Origin: Clostridium septicum
GTDB taxonomy: Bacteria > Bacillota > Clostridia > Clostridiales > Clostridiaceae
Assembly: GCF_003606265.1 (NCBI RefSeq)
Contig: NZ_CP023671.1
Location: 2,480,001-2,544,000 of the forward strand
DNA length: 64,000 nucleotides
Reading direction: 5' to 3'
Below, piece by piece: positions 23,932 through 33,469 of this stretch (its first letter is position 1; the number at the start of each line of letters is the position of its first letter). Both the position numbers and the translations under genes were made by a program. Below the pieces are notes generated by a model. The model did not search any database. It was not told where the DNA came from and worked only from the letters and a program-made list of their open reading frames with translations.

Positions 23932-25245
23932 ATGGAAAAAAGAGAAGAATTTTCTAGCAAGATGGGATTTATATTATCTTGTGTTGGAGCAGCAATAGGA
24001 CTGGGAAACATATGGATGTTTCCATATAAACTTGGAGAAAATGGAGGAGCAGTATTTTTAATTCCATATTTTATTTTTGTACTTATTCTTGGAACAGTTG
24101 GACTAATTACTGAATTTTCTTTTGGAAGACAATATAAGAAAGGTTCATTAGGAGCTATAAGAGAAGTTTTTAAAGAAAAGAACTTAAAAGGTGGATGGAT
24201 AATATCAATAATACCCACTTTAGGTTTAACAGGTATATTTATGTTTTATACAGTTGTTATTGGATGGGTATTAAAATATTTTTTTATAAGTCTAACTGGA
24301 GAAATAAAAAATATAAATACAGAAATATATTTTACTACTTTTACTAATAGTAATATTACAATATTTTGGCATGCTTTAGCAGTAGTAATAACATTAATAA
24401 TAGTTAGTTTTGGTGTTTCTAAAGGTATAGAAAAAATTAATAAAATAATTATTCCATTGTTATTTATTATATTTATAATTCTAATAATTAAGTCACTTAG
24501 TTTATCAGGATCTTCTGAGGGAATAAAGTATCTTTTAAAACCAGATTGGTCATATCTTTTTAAAATTAAGACATGGGTAATGGCTATGGGACAAGCATTC
24601 TTTACTGTATCATTAACAGGATGTTGCATGGTTGTATGTGGTAGTTATGCAGATAATAAATTTGATATACCTAACTGTGCAATAAATACAGCTCTTTTTG
24701 ATACATTGTCAGCAATGCTAGCTGCTTTTATGATCATGCCAGCTGTATTTGCATTAGGCTTAAGTCCTACAGCTGGACCAGCTTTATTATTTGTAACAGT
24801 ACCAAGTATATTTCAAACAATGCCTTTTGGAAACTTATTAAGTACATTATTCTTTTTAAGTGTAATTTTTGCTTCGATTTCATCATCAATAGCAATGCTT
24901 GAAGGACCTGTTGAAGCAATAATGTCATTGAAGAAATGGAGTAGAAAGAAATCATCTATAATTATAGCTACTGTATCATTTATTTTAGGTATTCCTTTAA
25001 GTTTAAGTGGAGATATATTTGATAAATTTACGAATTTTATAACAATAATATTATCACCAATAGGAGCAGTAATAACAGCTTTTGTATTCTATTATGTTAT
25101 TGATAATAGAATTGCATTAAGTGAATTGAATAAGGGAGCAAAGAAAAAATTAGGAATAGGTTTTATTAAATTTGGTAAATATATGTTTGTTCCTGCAACT
25201 ATAATAATAATAGTCCTTGGGATAATTTATGGAGGTATAGGATAA
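23932..25245 (+). CDS. Sodium-dependent amino-acid symporter, NSS (SNF) family
   Basis: 437-aa integral membrane protein of the neurotransmitter:sodium symporter family (MhsT, TnaT and LeuT relatives). About 11 transmembrane segments are visible. TM1 carries SCVGAAIGLGNIWMFPYKLGENGGAVFLIPY with the unwound GxGNxW/FP region that binds Na+ and the substrate. TM6 has GQAFFTVSLTGCCMVVCGSY, and later segments have SSSIAMLEGPVEA. Eleven rather than twelve segments is common in bacterial members. Substrates in the family are hydrophobic or aromatic amino acids. The Phe-only leader peptide upstream points to phenylalanine. AGGAGG at 23920-23925 sets the start. Confidence 0.92.
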   Translation: MEKREEFSSKMGFILSCVGAAIGLGNIWMFPYKLGENGGAVFLIPYFIFVLILGTVGLITEFSFGRQYKKGSLGAIREVFKEKNLKGGWIISIIPTLGLTGIFMFYTVVIGWVLKYFFISLTGEIKNINTEIYFTTFTNSNITIFWHALAVVITLIIVSFGVSKGIEKINKIIIPLLFIIFIILIIKSLSLSGSSEGIKYLLKPDWSYLFKIKTWVMAMGQAFFTVSLTGCCMVVCGSYADNKFDIPNCAINTALFDTLSAMLAAFMIMPAVFALGLSPTAGPALLFVTVPSIFQTMPFGNLLSTLFFLSVIFASISSSIAMLEGPVEAIMSLKKWSRKKSSIIIATVSFILGIPLSLSGDIFDKFTNFITIILSPIGAVITAFVFYYVIDNRIALSELNKGAKKKLGIGFIKFGKYMFVPATIIIIVLGIIYGGIG

Positions 25246-25373
25246 AAGGAATTACAAACATTAAAAATGTAGATAAAAAAGAGAACTATGAATAGTATAG
25301 CTATTATTAATTTTAGTAGCTATTAATAACTGTATAACTATAGTAGCTGAATTTTAATATATTAGAATTAGGT

Positions 25374-25412
25374 AAAAGATATTACTAGATTAAATTTAGT
25401 AATATCTTTTTT
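25374..25412 (+). terminator. Terminator after the NSS symporter gene
   Basis: Fourteen-bp stem (25374-25387 with 25397-25410) followed by Ts. It lies 128 bp after the stop codon. Confidence 0.8.
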
Positions 25413-25519
25413 GTAAAATTATTCACAGTATAACAATGTTATTATAAAGTTATATTATAGATATTAAAAAAGGTTTATTTTATATGTGAATGTAACAATG
25501 TTATATTGGAAGATAGATT

Positions 25520-26242
25520 ATGAATAATAAAAATGATATTAGAGTCGATGGAGTTGGTAAGGTATTTGGGGGGGATTATTCTGATATTGATATATCAGGA
25601 ATGGGAACTATAATTGATAATGTTAAAAGTAGTTCTATTGTTGTAAATGGTATTGGAAAATCAAAAGGAGATATTAAAACTAATAATTTTGTTATTAATG
25701 GTATGTTTGATATTGAAGGAAATGCTGAAATAAATGATTTATTTGAAATAAATGGAACATTTACATTTAAGGGGAAAGTTAAAGGTGGAAATATTAATAT
25801 AAACGGAAAGGCAATAGTCAAAGAAGATATGAATTTTGATAATGCTATTGTAAATGGAGTATTAAAAGTTAAGGGAATTTGTCAATGTGAAAAAATATGT
25901 GTTGATGGCAAAGTCAATATAGAAGGATTATTATCTGGAGATAAAATAGAGCTAAATATAATAACAAGTAATAAAATAAGAGAAATAGGTGGGGAAGAGG
26001 TAATAGTAAGGAAGGGTATAAATAGAAAGATACGAGTATTATTTATATCAAAAGAAATAATAGGGAAATTAATTTGTGAATCTATAGAAGCAGATAAAAT
26101 ATTACTAGAGCAAACAAAATGCAATATAGTAAGAGGTCATGATATAACAATAAATAGTGGTTGTGATATAGAAAGGGTTGAATATACAGGGGAACTTAAA
26201 ATAAATGGAGATTCAAATATTAAAGAAACTATTAAAATTTAA
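25520..26242 (+). CDS. Bactofilin-like polymer-forming protein
   Basis: 240-aa protein built of short repeating beta strands rich in Gly, Asn, Ile and Val (VNGIGKSKGDI, VINGMFDIEGNAEI, INGTFTFKGKVKGGNININGKAIVKEDM). This is the right-handed beta-helix pattern of bactofilins (YhbE/YhbF type in Bacillus), which assemble into filaments at the membrane or division site. The C-terminal half (from about 145) is less regular. It is followed by a decayed second copy and a YhbD-like gene, matching the yhbD-yhbE-yhbF association in Bacillus. The start ATG 25520 follows GGAAGAT. The assignment rests on repeat pattern and neighbours. Confidence 0.78.
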   Translation: MNNKNDIRVDGVGKVFGGDYSDIDISGMGTIIDNVKSSSIVVNGIGKSKGDIKTNNFVINGMFDIEGNAEINDLFEINGTFTFKGKVKGGNININGKAIVKEDMNFDNAIVNGVLKVKGICQCEKICVDGKVNIEGLLSGDKIELNIITSNKIREIGGEEVIVRKGINRKIRVLFISKEIIGKLICESIEADKILLEQTKCNIVRGHDITINSGCDIERVEYTGELKINGDSNIKETIKI

Positions 26243-26257
26243 AAGGGAGAATAGAAG

Positions 26258-27013
26258 ATGAAAAAAGTTAAATTCTATTAACGTATTTGGTGAAGGTTCT
26301 ATAGTTCAGGGAGAATATAATAAAATAAGAATATTTGGAGAAGGGGAAATTAGGGGGAAAGTAAAGTGTAAATTTTTAAAAATAATGAGGGAATGTGGAG
26401 CCTATGATTTTTTAGATATAGAAAAATTAGAATATTAGGTGAGGCTAAAATATATAATGAGTTACTATGTATAAATTTAAAAGTTATAGGAGAATGTTAT
26501 TTAAGTAAAATATCAACAGTATATAATTTGAAAATTCTTGGAGAATTGATATCAGAAAGTAATGTTATTATAAAAGAAAAATTAAGAATATTAGGGGAAC
26601 TAAATTCTAAGGGGAACTTAGGAGGGAATATAGTAAGAGTTTTAGGTTAGTTAAATGTTAAAGGAGATTGTGAGTCAAATATATTTTATAGTAAGGGCAG
26701 GATAAATCTGCATGGATTGTTATCTGCTGATAAAATAAAAATTATTCCTAGACATAGAAGTTTAATAGAAGAAATAGGCGGTAGTGAAATTGTAATAAGG
26801 GAAAATAGATTTATAAGTTTTATTAGTGGAAGTGTTACATCTAATATAATAGAAGGTGATACAATAGTGTTACAAAATACTAGATGTAAAGTTGTAAGAG
26901 GACATAATATAACTATATTAGAGGATTGTATTATTGATAAAATAGAATATACAGGAATTTTAAAAGTAGATAAAAGAAGTACAGTAGGTGAAAGCATATG
27001 TTTAAAGAATTAA
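26258..27013 (+). pseudogene. Decayed second bactofilin gene
   Basis: Begins with ATG 26258 and a good AAGGGAGA site, but the frame breaks within nine codons. Reading across frames recovers bactofilin-like strands: NSINVFGEGSIVQGEYNKIR, KIRILGEAKIYNELLCINL, KLRILGELNSKGNLGGNIVR. These are interrupted by two frameshifts and by an in-frame TAG at about 26648. The last 98 codons (26717-27013) are open and resemble the end of the upstream bactofilin (IGGSEIVIREN versus IGGEEVIVRKG, and VRGHNITI versus VRGHDITI). It is therefore a broken tandem duplicate. Its tail overlaps the YhbD-like start by 16 bp. Confidence 0.82.
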
Positions 27014-27618
27014 TATCTAAAAAAGAACTTTTAGAAGTTATGGGGATTTCTTATGGACAATTATATAGATGGAAAAGAAAGGGTTTAATACCAGAAGAAT
27101 GGTTTATTAAAAAGAGTGTATCAACAGGACAGGAGACATTTTTTCCAAAAGAAAAAGTATTAGAAAGAATAAGAATAATATTAGAGCTTAAAAGTGATGC
27201 ATCTTTAGATGAATTAGCCCATAGATTTTCAAATAATATAAAAGATATAAAGATAAATAGAGATTATATTATAAATAGTAATATAGTTCCAGAGCAGATA
27301 GTAAAGATGTTTGAAGAGATTATAGAAGTTGACACTTTATATGATGAAAGTAATTTATTTGCTTTATTTATATATCAAGAACTTTTAAAAATAGGTCTTT
27401 TAAATTTAGAAGAAGTAAAAAATATAACACTATCTACAGTAAGAGATTATAAGAAGATACAAGATAAGGATTATACTTTAATAATAAAAAGAAAGTTAGG
27501 TATATGTTTTTATTATGCAATAAATGGAGATGAAGAGTTATTTGAAGATAATGAAGCTATATTAATATATAAGATTATAATTAAGAGAATAATAGAGAAA
27601 GTAAATAATTTAAAATAA
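26998..27618 (+). CDS. YhbD-like protein with MerR-type HTH (DUF4004)
   Basis: 206-aa protein. Residues 1-45 are a MerR-like winged HTH (LISKKELLEVMGISYGQLYRWKRKGLIPEEWFIKK), followed by a helical region (VLERIRIILELKSDASLDELAHRFS) and an acidic C-terminal half with no known motif. It corresponds in layout to Bacillus YhbD, which sits beside the bactofilin genes yhbE and yhbF. The pairing suggests a regulator or partner of the filament. The frame is intact although the gene immediately upstream is decayed. Confidence 0.78.
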   Translation: MFKELISKKELLEVMGISYGQLYRWKRKGLIPEEWFIKKSVSTGQETFFPKEKVLERIRIILELKSDASLDELAHRFSNNIKDIKINRDYIINSNIVPEQIVKMFEEIIEVDTLYDESNLFALFIYQELLKIGLLNLEEVKNITLSTVRDYKKIQDKDYTLIIKRKLGICFYYAINGDEELFEDNEAILIYKIIIKRIIEKVNNLK

Positions 27619-27629
27619 GAAGTAAAACG

Positions 27630-27668
27630 AAAGATTAGCAAACTTAAAAAGTTGACTAGTCTTTTTTT
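27630..27668 (+). terminator. Terminator of the bactofilin/YhbD unit
   Basis: About 15-bp imperfect stem (27630-27646 with 27649-27664) and a seven-T run, 12 bp after the stop codon. Confidence 0.8.
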
Positions 27669-27714
27669 ATTAATGTGTATAAAAAGTAATATTTTAATAA
27701 ATATTATTTATTAG

Positions 27715-27770
27715 TTGACAAATAGAAATAAAGATATATAATAAAACCAAAACACCCCCCTAGGGGGTAG
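27715..27770 (+). promoter_or_regulatory. Copper-operon promoter with CsoR operator
   Basis: TTGACA 27715-27720, 16-bp spacer, TATAAT 27737-27742. Just downstream (27752-27770) is the G/C-rich palindrome ACCCCCCTAGGGGGT, the type of site bound by CsoR repressors and striking in this AT-rich DNA. It covers the expected start site, so CsoR would block transcription until Cu(I) binds. Confidence 0.9.
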
Positions 27771-27782
27771 GGAGGGAGAATT

Positions 27783-28049
27783 TTGGATCAAGAAAAGAAA
27801 AAAGCGTTACAACCATTAAAAACAGCAAAAGGTCAGCTTGAAGGAATAATAAAAATGATTGAAGATGATAGATATTGTATAGATGTTTCAAATCAAATAC
27901 TAGCAGCACAATCTTTACTTAGAAAAGCAAATTTAATGATTCTAAAAAATCATTTAAATCATTGTGTTAAGGAAGCATGCAATCACAACGATAGTGATGA
28001 AAAAATAGATGAAATAAATAAAATATTAGAAAAGATATTATCAAAATAA
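27783..28049 (+). CDS. csoR: Copper-sensing repressor CsoR
   Basis: 88-aa all-helical DUF156 protein. The Cu(I) ligand set Cys-His-Cys is visible as RYCIDVSNQ plus LKNHLNHC. The N-terminal ALQPLKTAKGQLEGIIKMIEDDRYC is characteristic. The start is TTG 27783 with GGGAGGGAG upstream. As the first gene of csoR-copA-copZ it autoregulates through the operator at 27752-27770. RcnR/FrmR-type relatives are excluded by the ligand pattern and by the copA and copZ neighbours. Confidence 0.93.
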   Translation: MDQEKKKALQPLKTAKGQLEGIIKMIEDDRYCIDVSNQILAAQSLLRKANLMILKNHLNHCVKEACNHNDSDEKIDEINKILEKILSK

Positions 28050-28089
28050 TAATTAAAGCTAAAGTTATTTAGTTAAAAAAGGAGGAGAA

Positions 28090-30528
28090 ATGGAAAGAAA
28101 ATCATTTAAAATAGAGGGAATGACATGCTCAGCATGTGCTAATAGGGTTGAAAGAGTAATAAATAAATTAGAGGGTGTTGATAAAGCTAATGTGAATTTT
28201 GCTACAGAAACTTTAAATGTATCTTTTGATGATAACAAATTAACAAAAGAGGTAATTGAGGAAACTGTATCTAAAGCTGGATATTCAGTTAAGAAAAATA
28301 TAAAAACTTCAACCTTTAAAGTAGAAGGAATGACATGCTCAGCATGTGCTAATAGAGTTGAAAGAGTTACTAAAAAACTTAATGGAGTAGAAGATTCAAA
28401 TGTAAATTTTGCAACTGAGAAATTGATAATTTCATATAACGAAGATGAAGTAACTTATGGAGATATAAAGGCAATTGTAGATAAATCAGGTTATAAACTT
28501 GTTGGAGAAGATGAGAATAAAACAATAAATAATGATGATAAAAAATTTACACCTGAAAAGTCTTTAATGATAAGGTTTATATCTTCAATGATTTTTACTA
28601 TACCATTATTGATAATAAGTATGGGGCATATGGTTGGAATGCATCTTCCTATGATAATGGATCCTATGATGAACCCTTTAAACTTTGCTTTAATACAAAC
28701 AGTTTTAACATTGCCGGTAATGATAATAGGATATAAGTTCTATAAAATAGGGTTGAAAAATTTATTTAAGTTAAGTCCTAATATGGATTCTTTAATTTCA
28801 ATTGGAACTTTAGCTGCGTTCTTATATGGTATATTTGCAATATATAAAATAATTAATGGAGATTCTAGTTATGCAATGCATTTATATTTTGAATCAGCTG
28901 CAGTAATTTTAACTTTAATAACTTTAGGAAAGTATTTAGAAGCTGTTTCAAAAGGAAAAACATCACAGGCAATTAAAGCCTTAATGGAATTAGCTCCTAA
29001 AAATGCAACTATAATAAGAAATGGAAAAGAAATAATAGTTCCTTTAGATGAGGTTGTAGTTAATGATATAATTTTAGTTAAGCCTGGAGAAAAGTTACCA
29101 GTTGATGGTGAAGTTATAGAAGGAAGTACATCTATTGATGAATCTATGCTTACAGGTGAAAGTATTCCAGTTGAAAAGACTGTGGGAAGCACAGTAATAG
29201 GTGCAAGTATTAATAAAACCGGATTTATTAAGTATAAGGCTACAAAAGTTGGTAAAGATACAGCATTAGCTCAAATAGTTAAGTTAGTTGAAGAAGCTCA
29301 AGGAACAAAAGCACCAATAGCAAAGCTTGCAGATGTGATATCATCTTATTTTGTTCCAATAGTAATAGGTCTTGCAATATTTGCAGCAGTAGCATGGTTA
29401 ATTGCTGGAGAAAGTACAGTCTTTTCATTAACAATTTTCATTGCAGTGCTAGTAATAGCTTGTCCTTGTGCACTAGGTTTAGCAACACCAACAGCAATTA
29501 TGGTAGGTACGGGTAAGGGGGCTGAAAATGGTGTTTTAATCAAAGGGGGAGAAGCTTTAGAAACTACTTATAAATTAAATACAATAGTATTTGATAAGAC
29601 AGGAACAATAACAGAAGGTAAACCAAAGGTTACAGATATAATAACAAATAATTTAGATGAAAATGAGATTTTAGTTTTAGCAGCTAGTGCTGAAAAAGGG
29701 TCAGAACATCCTTTAGGAGAGGCAATAGTTAAAGGAGCAGAAGAAAAAGGATTAGATCTAAAAGAAATTCAAGAGTTTAATGCAATACCAGGTCATGGTA
29801 TTGAAGTTAAAATTAATGACAAGAATATTCTTCTAGGAAATAAAAAATTAATGATAGAGAAAAATATAGATATATCAATAATGGTAGAGGATGCAGATAG
29901 ATTAGCAAATCAAGGAAAAACACCAATGTATATATCTATAGATAATTCTATAGGTGGTATAATAGCCGTTGCAGATACTGTTAAACCAAGTAGTAAAAAG
30001 GCTATAGAAACTCTTCATAATATGGGAATAAAAGTAGCTATGATTACTGGTGATAATAAGAAAACAGCAAATGCAATAGCAAGAGAAGTAGGAATAGATA
30101 TAATTTTGGCAGAGGTTCTTCCAGAAGATAAAGCAAACGAAGTTAAAAAGTTACAAGAAAATGGAGATAAAGTTGGAATGGTTGGAGATGGGATAAATGA
30201 TGCTCCAGCATTAGTTCAAGCTGATATAGGAATAGCAATAGGTTCAGGCACGGATGTAGCAATAGAATCTGCTGATATAGTTCTTATGAGAAGTGATTTA
30301 ATGGATGTTTCTACTGCAATTAAATTAAGTAAGGCTACAATAAAAAATATAAAAGAGAATTTAGGATGGGCTTTTGGGTATAATATACTTGGAATACCAG
30401 TAGCAATGGGAGTGCTTCATATATTTGGAGGACCATTATTAAACCCAATGATAGCAGCGGCTGCAATGAGTTTAAGTTCTGTTTCAGTACTTTTAAATGC
30501 TTTAAGGCTTAGACGCTTTAAGGCTTAG
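28090..30528 (+). CDS. copA: Cu(+)-exporting P1B-type ATPase
   Basis: 812-aa membrane ATPase that exports Cu(I). Two N-terminal heavy-metal domains each begin [13 protein letters not shown] (about residues 9-21 and 79-91). Eight transmembrane segments are expected; the transport site CPC is in [15 protein letters not shown]. Phosphorylation at Asp is in [10 protein letters not shown], the TGES loop is LTGESIPVE, the HP motif is EHPLGEA, and the hinge is [11 protein letters not shown]. Length and domain order are standard for CopA. The duplicated N-terminal segments share nearly identical DNA over about 30 bp. Confidence 0.97.
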   Translation: MERKSFKIEGMTCSACANRVERVINKLEGVDKANVNFATETLNVSFDDNKLTKEVIEETVSKAGYSVKKNIKTSTFKVEGMTCSACANRVERVTKKLNGVEDSNVNFATEKLIISYNEDEVTYGDIKAIVDKSGYKLVGEDENKTINNDDKKFTPEKSLMIRFISSMIFTIPLLIISMGHMVGMHLPMIMDPMMNPLNFALIQTVLTLPVMIIGYKFYKIGLKNLFKLSPNMDSLISIGTLAAFLYGIFAIYKIINGDSSYAMHLYFESAAVILTLITLGKYLEAVSKGKTSQAIKALMELAPKNATIIRNGKEIIVPLDEVVVNDIILVKPGEKLPVDGEVIEGSTSIDESMLTGESIPVEKTVGSTVIGASINKTGFIKYKATKVGKDTALAQIVKLVEEAQGTKAPIAKLADVISSYFVPIVIGLAIFAAVAWLIAGESTVFSLTIFIAVLVIACPCALGLATPTAIMVGTGKGAENGVLIKGGEALETTYKLNTIVFDKTGTITEGKPKVTDIITNNLDENEILVLAASAEKGSEHPLGEAIVKGAEEKGLDLKEIQEFNAIPGHGIEVKINDKNILLGNKKLMIEKNIDISIMVEDADRLANQGKTPMYISIDNSIGGIIAVADTVKPSSKKAIETLHNMGIKVAMITGDNKKTANAIAREVGIDIILAEVLPEDKANEVKKLQENGDKVGMVGDGINDAPALVQADIGIAIGSGTDVAIESADIVLMRSDLMDVSTAIKLSKATIKNIKENLGWAFGYNILGIPVAMGVLHIFGGPLLNPMIAAAAMSLSSVSVLLNALRLRRFKA

Positions 30529-30570
30529 GGTTTAAAAGGTTAAAATATAGTATAAATAGGAGGGTTAATT

Positions 30571-30777
30571 ATGAAGAAGAAAATTCTAATTGAAGGAATG
30601 AGTTGTAACCATTGTGTATCTCATGTTAAAGAAGCTTTAGAAGCTTTAGAGGGAGTATCACAAGTGGATGTTAATTTAGAAGGAAAGTATGCAACTATAG
30701 AGACAAAGGTATTTGATAATGTAGTTTTAAAAGAGGCAATAGAAGAAGAAGGTTATGATGTTATAAGTATAGAATAA
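30571..30777 (+). CDS. copZ: Copper chaperone CopZ
   Basis: 68-aa single heavy-metal-associated domain with the Cu(I) motif GMSCNHC near the N-terminus. It delivers copper to CopA and to CsoR in the cytoplasm. It follows copA by 42 bp with AGGAGG at 30559-30564. A terminator directly follows, closing the operon. Confidence 0.95.
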   Translation: MKKKILIEGMSCNHCVSHVKEALEALEGVSQVDVNLEGKYATIETKVFDNVVLKEAIEEEGYDVISIE

Positions 30778-30780
30778 GGT

Positions 30781-30819
30781 AAAACAGTGAGTTTTAATAA
30801 TAAAGCTCACTGTTTTTTT
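30781..30819. terminator. Bidirectional terminator after copZ
   Basis: Stem AAACAGTGAGTTT with its complement containing one G-U pair, followed by seven Ts. It ends directly at the stop codon of the convergent minus-strand gene. Confidence 0.88.
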
Positions 30820-30820
30820 A

Positions 30821-31300
30821 TTATATAGTGTATTTATTTTCTTCTTTAAGTTTTTCAGATTCAGTTTTAACTAGCATTGCTTCATGGAATATATGAGACA
30901 TTATTAAAGCAAATAATGCTAATATTAAAATTATAAGAGTATATCCTTTTATAGAAAATCCTTTTATGGACATAATTTCAATATTACTATATCCACCGAA
31001 ACAACTTAAAAAAGCTATTAAAAAAATTGGATATGATATAAATCTAAATCTTTTAACATTTTCTAAAGTAAAAATTTTATTTTCAGATATTGATTTTATA
31101 ATTTTCTTTAGTTGAAAAATTGGAAGGAAAATTAGAATATACATTATTGTATTTGATATAATTATAGTTAAGTCTTTGATTTTAGAGCTATCAGAAAAAT
31201 CTAATAAAAATATAATTGAAAATACTCCACCAATAATCATAAATCCAACTAATAAAAGTAATAAATTAATAACGGGATTAATCCATTTAGTTAATTCCAT
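30821..31300 (-). CDS. DUF2975 membrane protein
   Basis: 159-aa protein with four hydrophobic segments (about 10-32, 45-65, 88-108 and 118-140). It has the conserved region FQLKKIIKSISENKIFTLENVKRFRFISY between the second and third, characteristic of DUF2975. In many Firmicutes this gene is paired with a small XRE regulator, but none is seen next to it here. Function is unknown. GGAGGT upstream sets the start. Confidence 0.8.
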   Translation of the reverse strand: MELTKWINPVINLLLLLVGFMIIGGVFSIIFLLDFSDSSKIKDLTIIISNTIMYILIFLPIFQLKKIIKSISENKIFTLENVKRFRFISYPIFLIAFLSCFGGYSNIEIMSIKGFSIKGYTLIILILALFALIMSHIFHEAMLVKTESEKLKEENKYTI

Positions 31301-31435
31301 AAAAACCTCCTATTAACATTATATAACTATTATATCATTAACCAATAGAATACTCAATAAAAATATATTGTTTTACAATAAATATATATTGAAAAAGATT
31401 AGATAATTGAATTTAAAATTAGAGGAGAGAATTAT

Positions 31436-31876
31436 ATGAGATATGAAGAAATGAAAAAAGAACATATTGAGGTTTTAACAAAACTATATATAAATGCTTT
31501 CAATAAAGAACCTTGGAATGATAAATGGACTACAGAAATAGTATTGAAAAGACTAAATCAAATGATAAATTGTGAAGGGTTTTATGGAATTGTGGCATAT
31601 GAAGAAGATAAGCCAGTAGGGATGATTCTTGGAAATCATGAGTATTATTATTATGGAATGCAGTTTAATATAAAAGAATTTTGTGTAGATACAACTATTC
31701 AGAGTCGTGGGTTAGGTACTAAAGTGTTAGAGGAATTTATAGAGCGATTGAAAAGTAGAGGTATAGATGAAATTATATTATTAACTACTAAATCAGAAAA
31801 AGCTGAAGGTTTCTATAAAAGAAGGGGATTTGATACTATAGAAAATATGGTTACAATGAGAAAAAAACTTAGGTAA
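31436..31876 (+). CDS. GNAT-family N-acetyltransferase
   Basis: 146-aa single-domain acetyltransferase. It has the GNAT core with IKEFCVDTTIQSRGLGTKVLEEFIERL (the acetyl-CoA loop Q-x-x-G-x-G appears as QSRGLG) and the C-terminal KAEGFYKRRGFDTIENMVTMRKKL. The substrate is unknown. It is divergent from the DUF2975 gene with a 135-bp AT-rich gap. Confidence 0.88.
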   Translation: MRYEEMKKEHIEVLTKLYINAFNKEPWNDKWTTEIVLKRLNQMINCEGFYGIVAYEEDKPVGMILGNHEYYYYGMQFNIKEFCVDTTIQSRGLGTKVLEEFIERLKSRGIDEIILLTTKSEKAEGFYKRRGFDTIENMVTMRKKLR

Positions 31877-31877
31877 A

Positions 31878-32258
31878 ATGTTTAGGTTTTATTTTAAGGT
31901 AAAGATTTCTTTTGAAAATAATTTTAAAGGAATAGCTAATATTAATGAGATGAAAATAAGCTTTAATAGCAAACAAAATTCAGTAAATACAGAATTTTAT
32001 TTTCAAGGATATAATTAACGGCGGAAAACTGAATTTGATAATTATAAAAATAGAATTGATAGGGGAGAAAAATCAATATATGTTTTGAGTTTCCTAAAGG
32101 AATAAAATTTGATGAAAATTATTTTGATTTAAGTTGTATGAATATTAGTTACAATTTTCATTATTTTATATTTAAAATTAGAAGGAATATCTTATTAGGA
32201 ATGATTGGATCTACTGGTGGTTCTTGAATTATAGAAAATACAGATAAAATATTAATGG
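31878..32258 (+). pseudogene. Possible remnant of an unrecognised gene
   Basis: After the GNAT gene there is about 380 bp with partly open but broken frames. A first frame from ATG 31878 reads MFRFYFKVKISFENNFKG and stops near 32018. Later frames contain FEFPKGIKFDENYFDLSCMN and FHYFIFKIRRNILLGMIGST, then stop. No single frame spans it and there is no ribosome binding site. Protein-like segments in several frames suggest a decayed gene, but no family was recognised. Confidence 0.35.
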
Positions 32259-32262
32259 ATTA

Positions 32263-32291
32263 AAAAAGGATACCTAAATAGATATCCTTTT
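32263..32291 (-). terminator. Terminator of fba
   Basis: Stem of about 9-10 bp around GGATA/TATCC followed by six Ts on the minus strand, starting 12 bp after the fba stop. Confidence 0.8.
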
Positions 32292-32303
32292 ACTTCTATA
32301 GAA

Positions 32304-33167
32304 TTAAGCTTGGTTAATTGATCCGAATAATTCCATTTTTTCTTTAACAAGAGCTTTTATAGCTTCAGTTCCTGGAGCTAATAGCTTTCTTGGGTCAAAT
32401 CCCTTACCTTGTACGTCTTTACCAGCTTCTATGTATTTTCTAGTAGCTTCGGCAAATACTAATTGACATTCAGTATTAACGTTGATTTTTGAAACTCCTA
32501 ATGATATAGCTTTCTTAATCATATCGTCTGGGATTCCAGTACCACCGTGTAATACTAATGGCATAGTTCCTGTAGCTTCATTTATTTTAGCTAATGCATC
32601 GAAGCTAAGTCCTTGCCAGTTTGCAGGATATTGTCCGTGAATGTTTCCGATACCAGCAGCTAACATAGTAACTCCTAGATCAGCTATAGCCTTACATTCA
32701 GCAGCATCTGCAATTTCTCCAGCACCTACAACTCCGTCTTCTTCTCCACCGATTGATCCAACTTCAGCTTCTAAAGATATTCCTTTTTCAGAAGTAAGTT
32801 TAACCATTTCAGTTGTTTTTTCTATATTTTCATCTATTGCATAGTGTGATCCATCAAACATTATTGATGAGAATCCAGCTGCCATAGCTTCTTTAGCTCC
32901 TTCATAGCTACCGTGGTCTAAGTGTAATGCAACAGGAACAGTGATTTTTAATTCTTCCATCATTCCATTAACCATTCCAACTATAGTTTTGTAACCACAC
33001 ATATATTTACCAGCACCTTCTGATACTCCTAAGATAACTGGTGAGTTATTTTCTTGAGCAGTTAATAAGATAGCTTTAGTCCATTCTAAATTATTAATGT
33101 TGAATTGACCAACAGCATATTTACCTTCTCTAGCTTTGTTTAACATTTCTTTTGCTGAAACTAACAT
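32304..33167 (-). CDS. fba: Class II fructose-1,6-bisphosphate aldolase
   Basis: Zinc-dependent aldolase of glycolysis and gluconeogenesis, 287 aa. Motifs: VALHLDHGSYEGAKEAMAAGFSSIMFDGSH with zinc His and catalytic Asp, LEAEVGSIGGEEDGV, VTMLAAGIGNIHGQYP with zinc His, LVLHGGTGIPDD, and SKINVNTECQ for phosphate binding. Codon use is richer in G/C than its neighbours, as expected for a highly expressed gene. GGAGG lies just before the ATG. The gene is monocistronic. Tagatose-bisphosphate aldolases are close relatives, but a lone housekeeping-like gene favours Fba. Confidence 0.93.
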   Translation of the reverse strand: MLVSAKEMLNKAREGKYAVGQFNINNLEWTKAILLTAQENNSPVILGVSEGAGKYMCGYKTIVGMVNGMMEELKITVPVALHLDHGSYEGAKEAMAAGFSSIMFDGSHYAIDENIEKTTEMVKLTSEKGISLEAEVGSIGGEEDGVVGAGEIADAAECKAIADLGVTMLAAGIGNIHGQYPANWQGLSFDALAKINEATGTMPLVLHGGTGIPDDMIKKAISLGVSKINVNTECQLVFAEATRKYIEAGKDVQGKGFDPRKLLAPGTEAIKALVKEKMELFGSINQA

Positions 33168-33469
33168 GGCACAACCTCCGTATAATATATATTTGTTTAG
33201 GAAAAAAATATATATCTACAATATTTTTTTCTTTTCAAAAGTTATTATAACCCAAAATATCAGTAATGAAAACAAAAAAATAACAATTCGTGTTTTAAAG
33301 CTTAGATAATATGACAAAATTTTATCAAAATTATCATGTAATAATAAGATAAATACTTTAAATACATAAAAATTTAGTGTTTAATGGTGTATATTTTGTT
33401 AATATTATAACTAATTAGTTTTTTATTATTTTTAACAATATTATTTAGAGTTAGTTTGATTTTTATATC
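33168..33469. other. AT-rich region upstream of fba
   Basis: About 300 bp with no ORF of note. It must hold the fba promoter on the minus strand, but several AT-rich candidates make the choice uncertain. No riboswitch or hairpin was recognised. Confidence 0.4.

Noticed and set aside
25576..26124. Minus-strand frames over the bactofilin gene
   Set aside because: Shadows of the repeated Gly/Asn/Ile codons of the sense gene.
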